A DNA stretch of 64,000 nucleotides from Typha latifolia (lineage: Eukaryota > Streptophyta > Magnoliopsida > Poales > Typhaceae): contig CM034101.1 in NCBI GenBank assembly GCA_019914945.1, forward strand, positions 16,503,188 through 16,567,187, given 5' to 3'. This document shows positions 15,683 to 27,608 of the stretch, in pieces. The notes beneath the pieces were generated by a model. The model did not search any database. It was not told the DNA's origin and saw only the letters and a list, made by a program, of their open reading frames with translations. The translations under genes and the position numbers were made by a program. How positions within the stretch are numbered: the first letter of the stretch is position 1; each line of letters starts with the position of its first letter.

Positions 15683-16590
15683 CTCATCTTCGCGAAACCA
15701 AAACCCTAACAAAGCATTGGGAAGCAATGGCGAAGGAACCGTTCGTTGCCTGTTGGAAATATTAAAGGAGATGATCTCTGTGTATGTGATTTTTATAGCT
15801 AGTTTGGTTTTTCTGTTATTGTTTTGTTTTTTGCACTCAGCCAGTTAATAATAACTATTTAGGGTGAGTTAATCCTCTTATTTAATGCCTTAAAAGTTAA
15901 AATGGTCCACGAATAGGTTTATTGGATCAGTTCTTCAACTCAAACCCGACCCGACCTGTTGCGTTGTATTTTAACCCGCTTCTATATAAATGATTGGGCG
16001 TGAGATTTATTTCTCCCTCCAGTCGTCTCTCTCCGGTCTGCTCGGTTTCTCCGACCAGTTCTTCTCCCTTCTCTGTCTTAGGGTTTTGCCTCTTGGACTG
16101 ACGGCTTGGGGTCTCCAACTAGTCGGATCCCGCAGCGACGGAGAAGAGAAGAGTTTGCGGTGGCTTTCCCCGGCGGTGATTGTGGTCCTTGACGGGTAGT
16201 TGTCTCATCCTGGCGGTAGATCCGATTGGTAATGTCTCAATACGGCGGTGGTTGTATCCCTCGGCTTTGTTGGCCTCTCGGGTTGTTTTTCCTTTTCTTT
16301 TGCGGTTTCTTGTTCTCAGATGCCTTTTGATTTGGTTTGTGGCTTTTGGTATGGTTCCTCTAAGAAGAGAGGAAGACCCTTTGGCCTCCTATGACCTTAT
16401 TTTGTCATTTTTCGAATTTTAAAATTAAAAGCATACACCATGATCTTGTCTTCCTTGTAGAGAAATTTTGATATGGATTTCCTCCAATCTTTGTACTCTT
16501 AATTCGTACTCGACACTTAGCGATGATTAGATGATCGTTATCCCTTATGGAGACTGAAAAGATCTAATAAAACATATGTGCAGTGTTACA
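15683..16590. promoter_or_regulatory. Divergent promoter and 5' UTRs of O-fucosyltransferase and PDRG1-like genes
   Basis: About 900 bases between two start codons facing away from each other. Telo-box words (AAACCCTAA) occur near 15701 on the O-fucosyltransferase side and, in reverse, near 16078 on the other. Such boxes are common in promoters of housekeeping plant genes. CT-rich sequence around 16010-16080 looks like the PDRG1-like 5' UTR. A 5' UTR intron ending at gtgcag (about 16582), eight bases before the ATG, is likely. Confidence 0.5.
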
Positions 16591-17967
16591 ATGGACCCTG
16601 GTATGAAGCAACTCCAGCAGACGTTAATGGAGATTGAAACTGAAGCTGAAGAACTCCTTTTGGCAAGGCATCAGGTTAAAGTCACTTTAGTCGGTTTATG
16701 CTAGTCTTTGAATTTTGTAGTTTTAATTATAACTTTTGCTCTGGTAAACAGCTGGTTGAAAATGACAGACTGCGGAATGGTAACCGGGAGGCCTTAACAG
16801 CTCTCAGAAAGAAAGCTCGAACAACCAGAAGCAGTGTTCCATCGCCCTTTGAGGTTATAATGAAAGAGATTGAGGGAACCAAATCAAAGGAGTTAGTGCA
16901 GGAGATATGTCCGACCTGTGGAAATCATGATTCAAAGGAACATACATGGACGATGTTTCCAGGATCTGATATATTTGTTCGCATGCCATTTCACGCTGCA
17001 CACACCATTTTAGAGAACGGTACTTTCTAACTTGATGGTTGAAAGAATTAGTTCTACACAATCTTGTGTTATTTGAATATTTCAAGATGGCCCTTCTGAC
17101 CATGATATGTGGCATACTAAGAGTAATTAATATTTGATCTGCGTAGTAGCCTCTGTTGTGATTGACTATGGGAGCAGAGATATTATCACATAAGGTAGAC
17201 ATCCAGAAAATTTTCAGAAAAGGCAAGTAATATCATGGGTTGTAGGAGTATTATTTTACAGTTCTAGGATTACCTTATATTCTAACCCTCTGCTTGTTGT
17301 CAGTCTTTGTTATGTTAAGCTCACTGTATGCCTAGGTTTTCATACAATAGAGGTGCTTCACACATGGTCATTCATTTGTATAGGACTTGATCTGAGCACA
17401 AGCACGTTGACTATTGTAAAGCACTAAAGCTAGACCCTAAATCCAGGCATACTTATAAGGCCTCTATAGTGTCCTTTGGCGGTGTTGCCCAGAGGAGGGG
17501 GAGAGGGAATACTAATGGTATTTTAGGTTAAACATATTTTTTTCATATAAAATTGTTTATATGAGGTTATGAACTCTAATGTCCCCTCCTAGCAATAACT
17601 TCTTGCTCCCATCCATTTGCTGTGATTGTTCTGGTTATCCTATAACATTATAGCATCTGTAACCACAAATGTGCAAGAATTTTACCTGTATTTGGCCAAA
17701 ACTGTCTGGTTTCCAAAGAATACTGTCCATCTACTTCAGTTCCTCTATGTTAAACTGATCAAATGATCAAGAAATAGTCAACAGGCTGCTATATTTATTA
17801 TCTTTTCTTGTGGTGCAGATCAAGAGCGATTGGACTATGAAACGAAGAAGCTTCAGAGCTATGTAAAGGAGAAATCATTCTTGATCTCAGAAAGAGGAGC
17901 CCTTGCTGACAAAGTCAGTCCTAGTATTGTCAGGTCTATGGTCACTCTAACAGACAAACCTAAATAG
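16591..17967 (+). CDS. PDRG1-like protein (p53 and DNA damage-regulated protein 1 homologue)
   Basis: Exons 16591-16674, 16752-17019 and 17819-17967 encode 166 residues. Human PDRG1, about 133 residues, is a subunit of the R2TP/prefoldin-like complex; a chaperone role in this plant is inferred from family. The start MDPGMKQLQQTLMEIETEAEELL forms the first coiled-coil helix, continued by LVENDRLRNGNREALTALRKK. A plant-type insert follows with CPTCG (residues 81-85), HTWTMFPGSDIFVRMPFHAAH and a second helix (LDYETKKLQSYVKEK). The Cys pair has no obvious partner pair, so zinc binding is uncertain. The stop at 17967 is soon followed by a donor-like site, which suggests an intron in the 3' UTR. 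Confidence 0.85.
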
Positions 17968-17984
17968 ATCTCAGGGAAGCACAG

Positions 17985-19263
17985 GTAACTAATGTACTTA
18001 ATTATCAGTATACCAGACTAATTATGTTCAACATTCAATCTCACTTCCTTCAAAGTTCCTTATTGTATGAACGGTTTCTTTTATCTAATTGCGTACTAGC
18101 TTTCAAATTGTTGTTATTAATTAAATATCATAGATTTATTTGCATGAATATGTTTAAATCTCAAGCACAGTTAATATTTTGAACCAAGGTATAGGACATC
18201 AAAGCCTAGTCATTTTTTTACCAATAAGCATGGTTAATGAAAATTAGTCTTTTTATTTCTATCTGTTCCATCTAAAATTGGGTTGCTACACTAATATAGC
18301 AACATCTCTGGATGGTGTGAAACAAAAAAGAAAAGAAAAGAAATTGATCATCAGGTAGGTAGCTGATATGTTGCCATATCACCCCCCCTACAGGAGATGA
18401 GCATTAAAGATGCATAGTTGTTCACACCTTATTTCATATACAAATCTCTTAGGTTGTTCCTTTTCTTTGGCAAAAAGAACTGCTTTGCTAGAAATGCTTG
18501 AAGAAAACTATATAGAGTATGGGGATATGCATCTATCAGTGGCATAAGTTATATCCCACAAAGGTACATCGGGCCTGAAGCTAAAGTATATTAGCTGTTT
18601 GCCATGATGGTATAAAGCTTCCTGTGATTGATCTAGTCTGTTAGCTGATTTAGAATTCTCCAAAGACAAGTCTGCTAAGCTTCACTATATATGCTTGTGT
18701 GGACCCGGGCTTCTTCCACCTAAGTGATATTTGAGACCAATTGGCTACCAAACTAGTATGTCTAATTAGAACTTAGAGAAAACTTCATGTGACTATGGAA
18801 TTGGAGTGCCACATGGGCCATAAAAACTATTGTTTTAGTGTATTCATGTTGTTCATAGTCATTAATTTTCCTAAATGGTGTTGAATTGGTATTTTTTTTT
18901 CAACTGTACTTATTGGGTAATGATAGTTATAATTCATGCTGGAATTAATGAATTCTCCAAATTTGAACTATTGAATCAATCCAGATAGTCATCTAGGAAT
19001 TGCATTTGTTTCCAGATACTGGTTCAGATGCTTGACAAATGACCCAGTAATTACTGAATGCTCCTATTTTTTTTCCTATAATAAATCTTTTGTCCGTCAA
19101 GAATAAGCGCTGTTCCACTGTTAAAACCTTCCAAGCTATGACTGTCCTCCCTTTTTTTTTCGAATCGACTAATAAGAGGACTATAAATTTTATGTTAAAA
19201 CTGGGAAGCAAGTTTTACCAGAGGTAAATTCCATATATATATATTCATGTGATATTTTTGCAG
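17985..19263 (+). other. Possible 3' UTR intron of the PDRG1-like gene
   Basis: A donor-like acag|gtaact lies 17 bases past the stop codon, and a T-rich tract with acceptor tttttgcag ends at 19263. The sequence after it (19264-19700) is less AT-rich than its surroundings and has no open frame matching a known family, as expected for a spliced 3' UTR. This is inference from splice signals only. Confidence 0.35.
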
Positions 19264-21059
19264 CAAAATCTCTATGGACCTGAGTACTGGAGGGTCAGTT
19301 GGCCAGGATCTCTTGTCCCTGGATGCAACTGGTCGAACTTCTAGCTAGAGTGCACGAAGGCTTGGCTATTGCCTTCGAGCTGCTTGGCTGATGTTCATAG
19401 GCTTCTTGTCCGAAGGCTGCTTGAAGAACTCAGTGATGTCCACCTTCATTTTCTCGATCTCTTTAAGTACTCCATGGTTTATGGGCTGCAGCATGTAATT
19501 ATTGTCAATGTTAAGATATGTTGATCTCATGTTTGGTTGTTGAAGCTCGATACTGTAAACATAACCGGCAGCCTAATTAAGCTGTTGGTCTTGCTAAGTT
19601 AACGTCAAGTACTAATTACCAATTATTTGAATGCTGCTTGAACTAGTGTCTTTCAAGTTGAGCAATGTTTATATGTTAAAAGTTTTCTGGTGTATAGAGG
19701 ATGTATATGGATTACTAAAGCATAAATTTTGCAGTTGGGGACCTTGGGGTCAGACTGGGGCACAGAAAGGCTGATAAATAATTCCAAAGTCTTCTGATTC
19801 AACTGAGATTATGGAATCTGTATAGGCAAATAATCAAAATTGCTCGTGTTTTTTGTTTCGGAATCTGATTGGAAGGTCATAAGTTTTCTACTTGATCAAA
19901 AGCAAAAGTTACTACCACTTTACTGTAATTTTCAAATTATTTACGAAGTTGCTGACATGTAAGTTTTGCTGGTTGAAAAAGTGATTTAATAATCTGGGCT
20001 ACTAGTTTCATTGCTTTCCCTCTGCATTGATATTTTTGTGTCCTTGTGTTAGATGCTACATTTCTTTCACCTTCGGTTCTATTTGTCTGATACTTGGTAT
20101 TTGATGTTGTGTATATGATATAAACAGCTTTTGTATGGATACCATTATGGGATATTGCGAAATGAAACCGTCCAATATCTTGGCTTTTGTCAAAAAATAA
20201 TAATTTTGGTAAATAGTTTGGAAATTGTAATAGTGATAATAATTTTGCATGAGATAGCAAAATTAGTATCCAGTGGTTCTAGTATTGGATTTGAATATCT
20301 AACCATCTTAATTAATTATAGACTGGAGATGGACAGTGCAAGTCATGAGTTTTTTGTATCATCTTTTATGTAGCTAATTTTCAGCTTAATTTTCTTGATT
20401 TGTCTATTTAAAACCATTGTAAGATCTAGTCATAATGCTCAGATGACTCAAGTCCAGTACTGTCGAATGCAGGCTTTGCAGATGCCTCCTGGAAGTTCTG
20501 CTAACAATGTCAGGCCTCGTTGTAGGTAAATATACTTGATATCTGAGATTACGAAACGCAAACAAATAATGTCGCATTTGATTGTTGCATAAAGGATAAT
20601 ATTCATGAATTAAGTTTTCCATATATATACTTTGTAAATAAACACTAATTTATCGATGTTTTACTCAAATCTTACATAGATATTACACGAGATAATTTAT
20701 ACACAAAATTCTACCACAGGTGTAGGGGCGTAATAAGCATAATATCTTGTTGTAGACTAATAAATATATAAAATGATATTCTCTTTACAAAATAACTTTT
20801 TTAACATTTTTTTAAGAACAAAATATCAAACATAATTATCTATATATTATTATATAAACGATATATCACGATGATAATTTGATATTGTCAAATAATATAT
20901 TTTATTAACAAAATGATAATGAATAATTATATCGTATAAATTAATGTTTGGTTTAGTTAAATATATTATAATTGAGAGTCAATATGTAATTAAGATAGAA
21001 AGTAACCAACATCATTTCTTTATGCACAGTTATCATTATTTTGTGATAAACCAAACACT

Positions 21060-21545
21060 AAAAAATGGATAAAATTTTATTTTTAGTGACACTGACGGTG
21101 TCACTATAGTTTATTATTATAACTAGAATGGTAAGACTGGCTGCGTCAAAGGAGAAATCTGTGAACCATCTTTTTGTGAGATACAATATGTGAAGAAGTT
21201 TATTAGAAAATTGGCTCTTGCTATTAGAATAACCAGTACTTCTAAACATGCTAAAGATTAATTTTTTGACACAAAATGAATAAAAAAAATTGAACTAAAG
21301 AAATGGACTCTCATTAGGATTGCGGCCCTCATGCTTAATATTTGGTTTGAAAGAAATAGTCAAGTGTTTACCGACAAGCCCAAAACTGTGGAAGACCTCC
21401 AGCATATAACCTCCCTTTTTTTTTTTACTGGGCAAGTCTGTAGAGGGAGAAGGCTAATTGACCATTATATTTAGTTGTAAGGGAGGATAGGTTGTTTTTT
21501 GTTTGCCCTTGGGCTTGATAAGTCCAAACAGTTACATTCCGATGT
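21060..21545 (+). mobile_element. Degenerate LINE (L1-type) 3' fragment
   Basis: Broken frames read EKSVNHLFVRYN, like the zinc-binding tail of plant LINE reverse transcriptases, and then RIAALMLNIWFERNSQVF, the typical IW-ERN-R-F block near the end of the second open frame. Stops, a frame change and loss of the cysteines show it is dead. The 3' part (ttgtttgcccttgggc) fits a LINE tail. Only the last few hundred bases of the element remain. Confidence 0.65.
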
Positions 21546-24098
21546 GATGCTTTTTATTTGTTTCAATGTTTTTTTGTCAAAAGAAGAATGTATACACTTA
21601 AACATGTATTTAATTTGCATATGCACACGAAGTTATTCTTAATAACTCCCTATGTACCAACTTAATGAGGCCATTATTGAGTATATAGTATATAGTTGTC
21701 ACAGAGAAGTTGCTAGGGCAAGTCTCTATAATCGTTTATCTCATTTTTCTACTATAGCCACTATCGGGTGTTGGATTCTGTACTCGGCTCACCTCATTGT
21801 CGGATAGTGATGGGTCAACAAAAATTTCCACTCTAAAAGTGGGAAGAAAGGGAGAGAAAAGTAGAGGAGGCCAACTTTTTTCTTTTTCTTTCTTTTTGTC
21901 GTATATATAAACAAGGACAGAAAAAATTACCTACGCATAGATCTTTTTATTTTATTTTTATTAATTTTGCAATATTTTAATATCTCTAACTATCTAATAT
22001 CTTTCGTCTTTTTTGGCAACGTTGGTATTTTTGTTTTTAAATAATCATTATATCCTCACCTTCTCTCCTTTTTGTTACCCCTTCATGGAGTACCATAACC
22101 ATTGCTAATTAATATTTACTACTGTGTGTGGCATGGGCTTATAAATTCACCTTGGAGACGTGTTAATTGAACGTAAAAAGAAGAAGAAAAAGAAGAAGAT
22201 AATCGACCAAAATAGTAGTAAAAAAGAGAAGAAGATGATGGACAGAGTGAGACTCAGGTTGATGATATAATTTATCTTCTCTACCAAATGAAAACAAAAT
22301 TTATTATTAGTCTCCTTTTTTCTGCTCATCCGACAGTGTAGTAGATCCCACTGGAACAAGTTCCGGTGGGAAATTATTAATAGATGTAGTGAACCACCAG
22401 ATCCTTCCACGAACTTCAGCCATAGTTACGAGTTCGCCAATTAGATCGAGCGACGTGCAAGGTAGTCAAATGCTGCCTCCCAGCATTACAACAGCTTTGT
22501 AGGGCACCCATCTTGCGATCGAGAAGGCCGTAGGTTCGAGGAAAAATTATACAGTTGCTTGGTTAGCGTATATGGTGTTGCTCGCCGGCATATTATATTA
22601 GAGTGATAGCTCAACGACATTTAGTTCGAAGCAATGACTTGTTATTACCTAGGAGCTTGAACTGTACAGCTTAGTGCTTTGGCTAAGCTATGAGAGTATT
22701 ATGAGTGTTGATATAGTTGCGTACCATATTATATTATCTAGAATATTATGAGTTGTTAGTTACTTTAGCTTTTTAAATAATATAAAAATAAAATTATCAA
22801 AAATATATATTTGTTATTATTAATTATTTATATTATATAATATGGATAATTATCATTAAACCACTTGTATTTAGTTTTATTGTCTCTGAGAGTACTCTGA
22901 ATTGATTTTTACTCAGGTAGTTAATGAAAAGAAAATATTCTTTTACATGTAAAAACTTAAAGTATCTCTTATTTTACAAACTTGCTTAAGGATATTAAGG
23001 TTATTTTGTAGCTGTAGTTAACTTATTCTTACGGTAATCAATCGTTAAGAAAACTAATAGAAAGTTTTTGAGGCATTAAAATCCAGAAGAATAATTTATT
23101 GGCACTTAAGTGCCCTCACTTCTAAAATAAAAATGTTAAAATATCTAAATATTTTTCATCCTACTCTAAATTTTGGTTCCCCTTTTATTATAAATAATAA
23201 ACTTAGTTTATTTATATAATAACCGATCATTAAACAATGATTAAATAATAAATATCGTCCAGTAGCAATCATAATACAAGTAGAAAATGTACCCTGGTAT
23301 TTATAAATTTTTCCAAAAATAAAAAAGAAAGTAGTCAAATGCTGAAAAGGGTGTGATGCTGTACGTAAACCGACAGCCAACTAACTCTCGCAAGCGTCCG
23401 GAAGAATAAATTAATGGCACTTGATAACACGTTGTAGTTTTGTACGTAGATACCATGAAACTTTCACCCCTCCTTCCGCAATATAACTACGGAAACTTAT
23501 TACATCCATAAATATTATACTTATACCTTGTTCTGTTTACACTGGTTGGAACCGTAATATTGGGCAAAGTGAAGGGCTAAGAGTTGCAGAGCCGTAACGA
23601 GGGCGTGACCACGACGTCACCAACTAGGAAGGTGCATACAAGCTTCCGGGTGTCAGAGCCGCACAGGGGGCAGTGCTTTTCGGAAGTATCCGATGGGGAG
23701 GGACCACGTGTACACCCCCCCCATCAGTACGCCAGTTTCGGATCGGACGGCCCATATTGCGGGGGCCGACTATTCCGCGACGTGATCCGACAGCACTCGT
23801 CGAGTTACCATTTCACCAAACTTTTTGTAATCGAGGCAATACTTCCCCTTCCAATTACCATGGGGTAAGGGTAATTATATATAATATTTAGATAGTCAAA
23901 TTTAACCTTATCGTTGTGCGTTAACAGTGAACTTGGGTTCGATTACGTCGGTAAATTTTCGCTTATATAAGCAGTTACACCGTTCTAGGAAGTCCATTAA
24001 GTGTGAAAAAAGAAAAGGGTTGACGTCTAGCTTTCTTAATTATAGTTATCACTCTTCACTCTTCAGTGTAGAGTAGAGAGATCGGTATTGGTAGGAGC

Positions 24099-24107
24099 TA
24101 TATATAG
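24099..24107 (+). promoter_or_regulatory. Putative TATA box of the SPL8-like gene
   Basis: TATATATAG about 30-40 bases before the ATG at 24138. If real, the 5' UTR would be very short; a more distant start site upstream cannot be excluded. Confidence 0.35.
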
Positions 24108-24137
24108 ACAAAGGATTAAGAGATTAAGGAAGTGAAG

Positions 24138-25258
24138 ATGATGATGGAGTACGAATGGGGCAACCCAGCCGCCACGGCGGCGGCAATGATGCTCTTCGGG
24201 GATAACTCCGGAGCGGACACTGGCCAGCAGGATCGCACGGTGTTCGATCACTACGTCGGACAGGGCCTCGGGAGTATCGGCGGCATGGGCGGTTTCTTCG
24301 GGCAATCGCACCCTTTGGTGGCGGCAGCGCCGCTCTTCTCGCCGTCGTCGACGTCGTCGTCTTCGTGTCACCAGAGGTACGGCATGGCATTGCCGCCACA
24401 TGCGCCAGCCAGGATAGGGCTGAACCTCGGCGTGCGCACCTACTTCTCGTCGAGGTCGCCAGAGGATGAGCTGGCGGTGGCGCCACGTGTGTTTCGCCGT
24501 CGGACGCGCACAGCTCGGTGCCAGGTGGATGGCTGCGGTGCTGACTTGACGAATGCAAAGCACTACCACCGCCGCCATAAGGTGTGTGAATTCCACTCCA
24601 AGGCTTCGATTGTTATCGCCGCCGGCCTCTCGCAGCGCTTCTGCCAGCAATGCAGCAGGTAGAGTTTTATATCTAATACCATGCTAGATAACTAGTTCAT
24701 CCGAAAGTTTAACCTAATAACATCTGCATATATACGCATAGGTTTCATGTGCTATCGGAGTTTGATCAGGGAAAGAGGAGCTGCCGGAAGCGGCTGGCCG
24801 ATCACAATCGTCGTCGGAGGAAGTCTCAAGACCTATCAACGGCTACGATCAACTCGCAGGCTACCATTACTGCTACTACCACTACTACTGCAACAAATGA
24901 TGCCTCTAAGACAAACCCTTACAGCATCACTAGTGTTACTGCCACCACCAACCCCGGAGTTAAGAAAGAGGTCATATTCACATCCATCAGCAGTAACAAT
25001 ATTTCTGATAACAATAATAATGATAATACTAATAATAGCAACACGGAGTCGTCAGTGACTCACGTATCATCATCTCCGGTGGCGCCGCCGCCGCCGGCAC
25101 CTCATATGTCCCTCGGGCTCGGATGCGGCATCTCGCCAGCTAGTTTTCCTCTCCTGCCGCAACTCGGCGATTTCCGCGGCACCGAGCAGAGGTTTTCCAG
25201 CTGGGTTGATGAAACCGAGGACGATTACAGCATCGGAGGGATCTATCAGAATAAGTAG
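24138..25258 (+). CDS. SPL8: SBP-box transcription factor, SPL8/OsSPL10 clade
   Basis: Nuclear DNA-binding factor of the SQUAMOSA promoter binding-like family. Two exons, 24138-24658 and 24742-25258, encode 345 residues. The N-terminus [10 protein letters not shown] and the [13 protein letters not shown] block before the SBP domain are hallmarks of the SPL8 clade, to which rice SPL10 and LIGULELESS1 belong. The SBP domain starts near residue 126: CQVDGC...HRRHKVC is the first zinc site, HSKAS...[10 protein letters not shown] the second, and [17 protein letters not shown] the overlapping nuclear signal. The intron interrupts the domain after QQCSR, as in other SPL genes. The C-terminal half is Thr/Ser/Asn-rich low complexity, with a conserved-looking [17 protein letters not shown] segment near the end. 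I see no miR156 site in the coding region or in 25259-25500, consistent with this clade. Of three consecutive ATGs the first is given as start. Confidence 0.93.
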
Positions 25259-27608
25259 GTTATTAGTTTTGAGTATTTCTAGCTTTTGTCTTAGGAGATT
25301 GTTCGTTGTGTCTTTCGATTAGTTCTCTTTAGTAATAAAAGTCATGTTAATCTCAACTTATGGGTGCAACCACTTCTCTATCTCTTGGTTATTAATCTAA
25401 CTTCTAACTATGAAGTTTAAAAAGAGAAAGGTGACAAAGTTTAGCAGTACAGTTGCATGCTTTTAAATGTTATTGTGTGAATTAATCTATGATTAGGGAT
25501 ATATAATAAACAAAAACTTAAGCAGCGATTCCTAACGTACGATTAAGGAGAAAGGCATGGTTTCTGATGATCTTGTCAGCTTGCTTTAGGAGGAGTTGGA
25601 AGCATAAGGCCAACGGAGATGGAATCTTCTCCATTCCCAGAGCAAGAGAGATGGAGACTGTTCGGAAATCTTTACTGCATATTTATTAATGTTATTATTA
25701 CTACTACTATTCACTCACCTGAGGAAGCTTCCTGCATATTGGTACCTTGATATAAAACAGTATCTTATGGAGTGCCTTAATTTGTTCTCATGCACATTAA
25801 TTAATTCCTTGCACTCATTTTGCTAACCTTTTCTCCTCTACTTATATATAACCTATGCACGTATCATACGTTACAACTAAGATCCTCCATTAATTATTCT
25901 CCTTTCAAAATATACTTCACAAGAGTTTGATCACTTAAAAGTTAAGTGTATTATAATTATTAACTCACCAACTATTTTATGAACTTGAGAAATAAGAAAA
26001 TAATAATTTTTATATTTTATATTATAATATTTTTATTCACTTTCAAGCTCAAACACATGTTGATAGGTCCAAAAAGTAGATCTGACTTAAATAGATAATA
26101 TTTTTATTTTTTAGACTAATAAATAAATTTGATAGATTTTATATCCAATCAGATGTATTGTAGTATTAGGGTCTTTTTAAGTGTTTGATGGTCTCCCTTT
26201 CGCTACTTACCTAACATATGTTTTATGTATTATTTAAAATTAGTACATCTCAAGGAATTCTTTGTTACAGACTGCAATTATCTTGGCGAACTGAGTTCCA
26301 TTGTGTTTCTCCACTAGTCTCCGGGCCTTAGAATTATAGAATCGATTTATTGGAACTATCAATGCCTGCGATACCAAGCTCCATCCTAATAAGTTCCTAT
26401 AAACAAAATAAGAACATAAAAAGAGTTTTTTTCTCAAAACTTTCTATGTTTTTTATTTTTTTTTTACATGTTTTAATTTTTTTTTAAAAACTTACATATG
26501 GAATATGGGAACTAGGTGTGTTTAAAAAATTATTATAAAAATTTTAAATCATCCAAAAAAATATGCTAAATTTTATAAAGAGAAAATTCTATATAACTAA
26601 GTTTTTGGATTCATCGACTTGTAAATATAAACGACGACTTACACAAAAATTTCTCACATACTTATCAAAGTTATTAGAGGATTTTGAAAAAGCACCAACG
26701 ATTTATATTCCGAATTCTAAACGCATCTAATCTTATATTTATATATCCATGATGAATAGATTGGTCAAGAACTAAACAAAAAGAGAAAAAGCTCCCGCTC
26801 CCATAAAGTTGTATCGCTCCCATTGGCCGACATTACTTTGTTTTTCTTCCTTTGGGTCGGCATTAATTACGATATTCGTGCAGGCTGTATGTACTTTTAT
26901 CTAAAGTTAGCAATCACCCGTCATGCAAAGCTAACATCTGGACTAGTGAGATGAGCCTTGCTCACGAATCCAAATGTCTGCCGTACTCTAGAAACAATTT
27001 TTTTGTGTGTATATTTATCTGAACTAAGGTAGTAAAAGAAAAGAAAATTAGTGACACTTGTACAACCAGACATGTAATGTAGCAAACTTTTGAGAGCAGT
27101 GGTGAAAAGCTGATGTTTTGACCGACCTGCTCTTCACAATTAAATAAAGGAAAAAATTATATTTACGAGCAAATTACTTATGGTATAGTAGTCGTTTTTT
27201 ACTTAATATTATTTGCTCAGTAATATTAGTCCTCTTAAAAAAGTTTTATTGATCTAAGTTTCTAATAGACAAAGAAAGAGATCTGATGTAACTATTAGAA
27301 TCGCGGATTGGACGTTGATTTAGTTAGATTTTGGGCTGGGTGAAGTAGATCGGTCAAAAACTCTTGAGAAGTTACTACTGCAAAGAATGTTTAAATTCTA
27401 ACTTTTAGAATATATCTTGTTAGCATAAAGAACTGGTACCAAGACCGAGAGTTATTCAGGGGAAAACAAGTGGGAGTGGAACAATCAAATATAGAAACCA
27501 CTTTTCACCAAAAGGTGCCATAATTAATTAAATCCATGGTATTGTTGAATTGGTTGACAAATATGTCGAACTAGAAAGTGACAACTTTTAGTAAAAGATG
27601 AAGCAGTC
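25259..27608. other. Tail-to-tail intergenic region between two SPL genes
   Basis: About 2.35 kb of AT-rich sequence with the 3' UTRs of two convergent SPL genes at its ends. A minus-strand open frame of 65 codons (26240-26437) has no similarity I recognise and is probably chance or an old repeat. No gene, clear mobile element or miRNA-like hairpin was seen by eye. Confidence 0.55.

Larger units (their letters stand above)
17968..24098. other. Long gene-poor AT-rich interval
   Basis: About 6.1 kb without a recognisable intact gene. It contains the suspected 3' UTR intron and exon described separately, and an exon-like stretch at about 20425-20526 flanked by taag and ggtaaat that translates as SHNAQMTQVQYCRMQALQM but matches nothing I know. 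It also has a LINE remnant (about 21060-21545), very AT-rich sequence (20640-21050, 22740-23300) and a GC-richer patch at 23560-23870. The GC-rich patch probably lies in the distal promoter of the SPL8-like gene. Confidence 0.5.

Noticed and set aside
15333..15848. 171-codon plus-strand open frame
   Set aside because: It lies opposite the first exon of the O-fucosyltransferase gene and has no similarity to a known family.
22440..22560. Possible tRNA-derived SINE (GGTTCGAGG word near 22533)
   Set aside because: No convincing A-box at the right distance, no poly-A or short tail, and no target duplication seen.
23584..23868. 94-codon open frame in the GC-rich patch before the SPL8-like gene
   Set aside because: No domain, no splice context and no similarity; more likely promoter sequence or an old repeat.
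23920..23960. GGTTCGATTAC, resembling a tRNA B-box
   Set aside because: No cloverleaf or acceptor-stem pairing can be formed around it.
24063..24650. Long minus-strand open frames over the SPL8-like first exon
   Set aside because: They are shadows of a GC-rich coding exon on the plus strand, which has clear SBP-domain identity.
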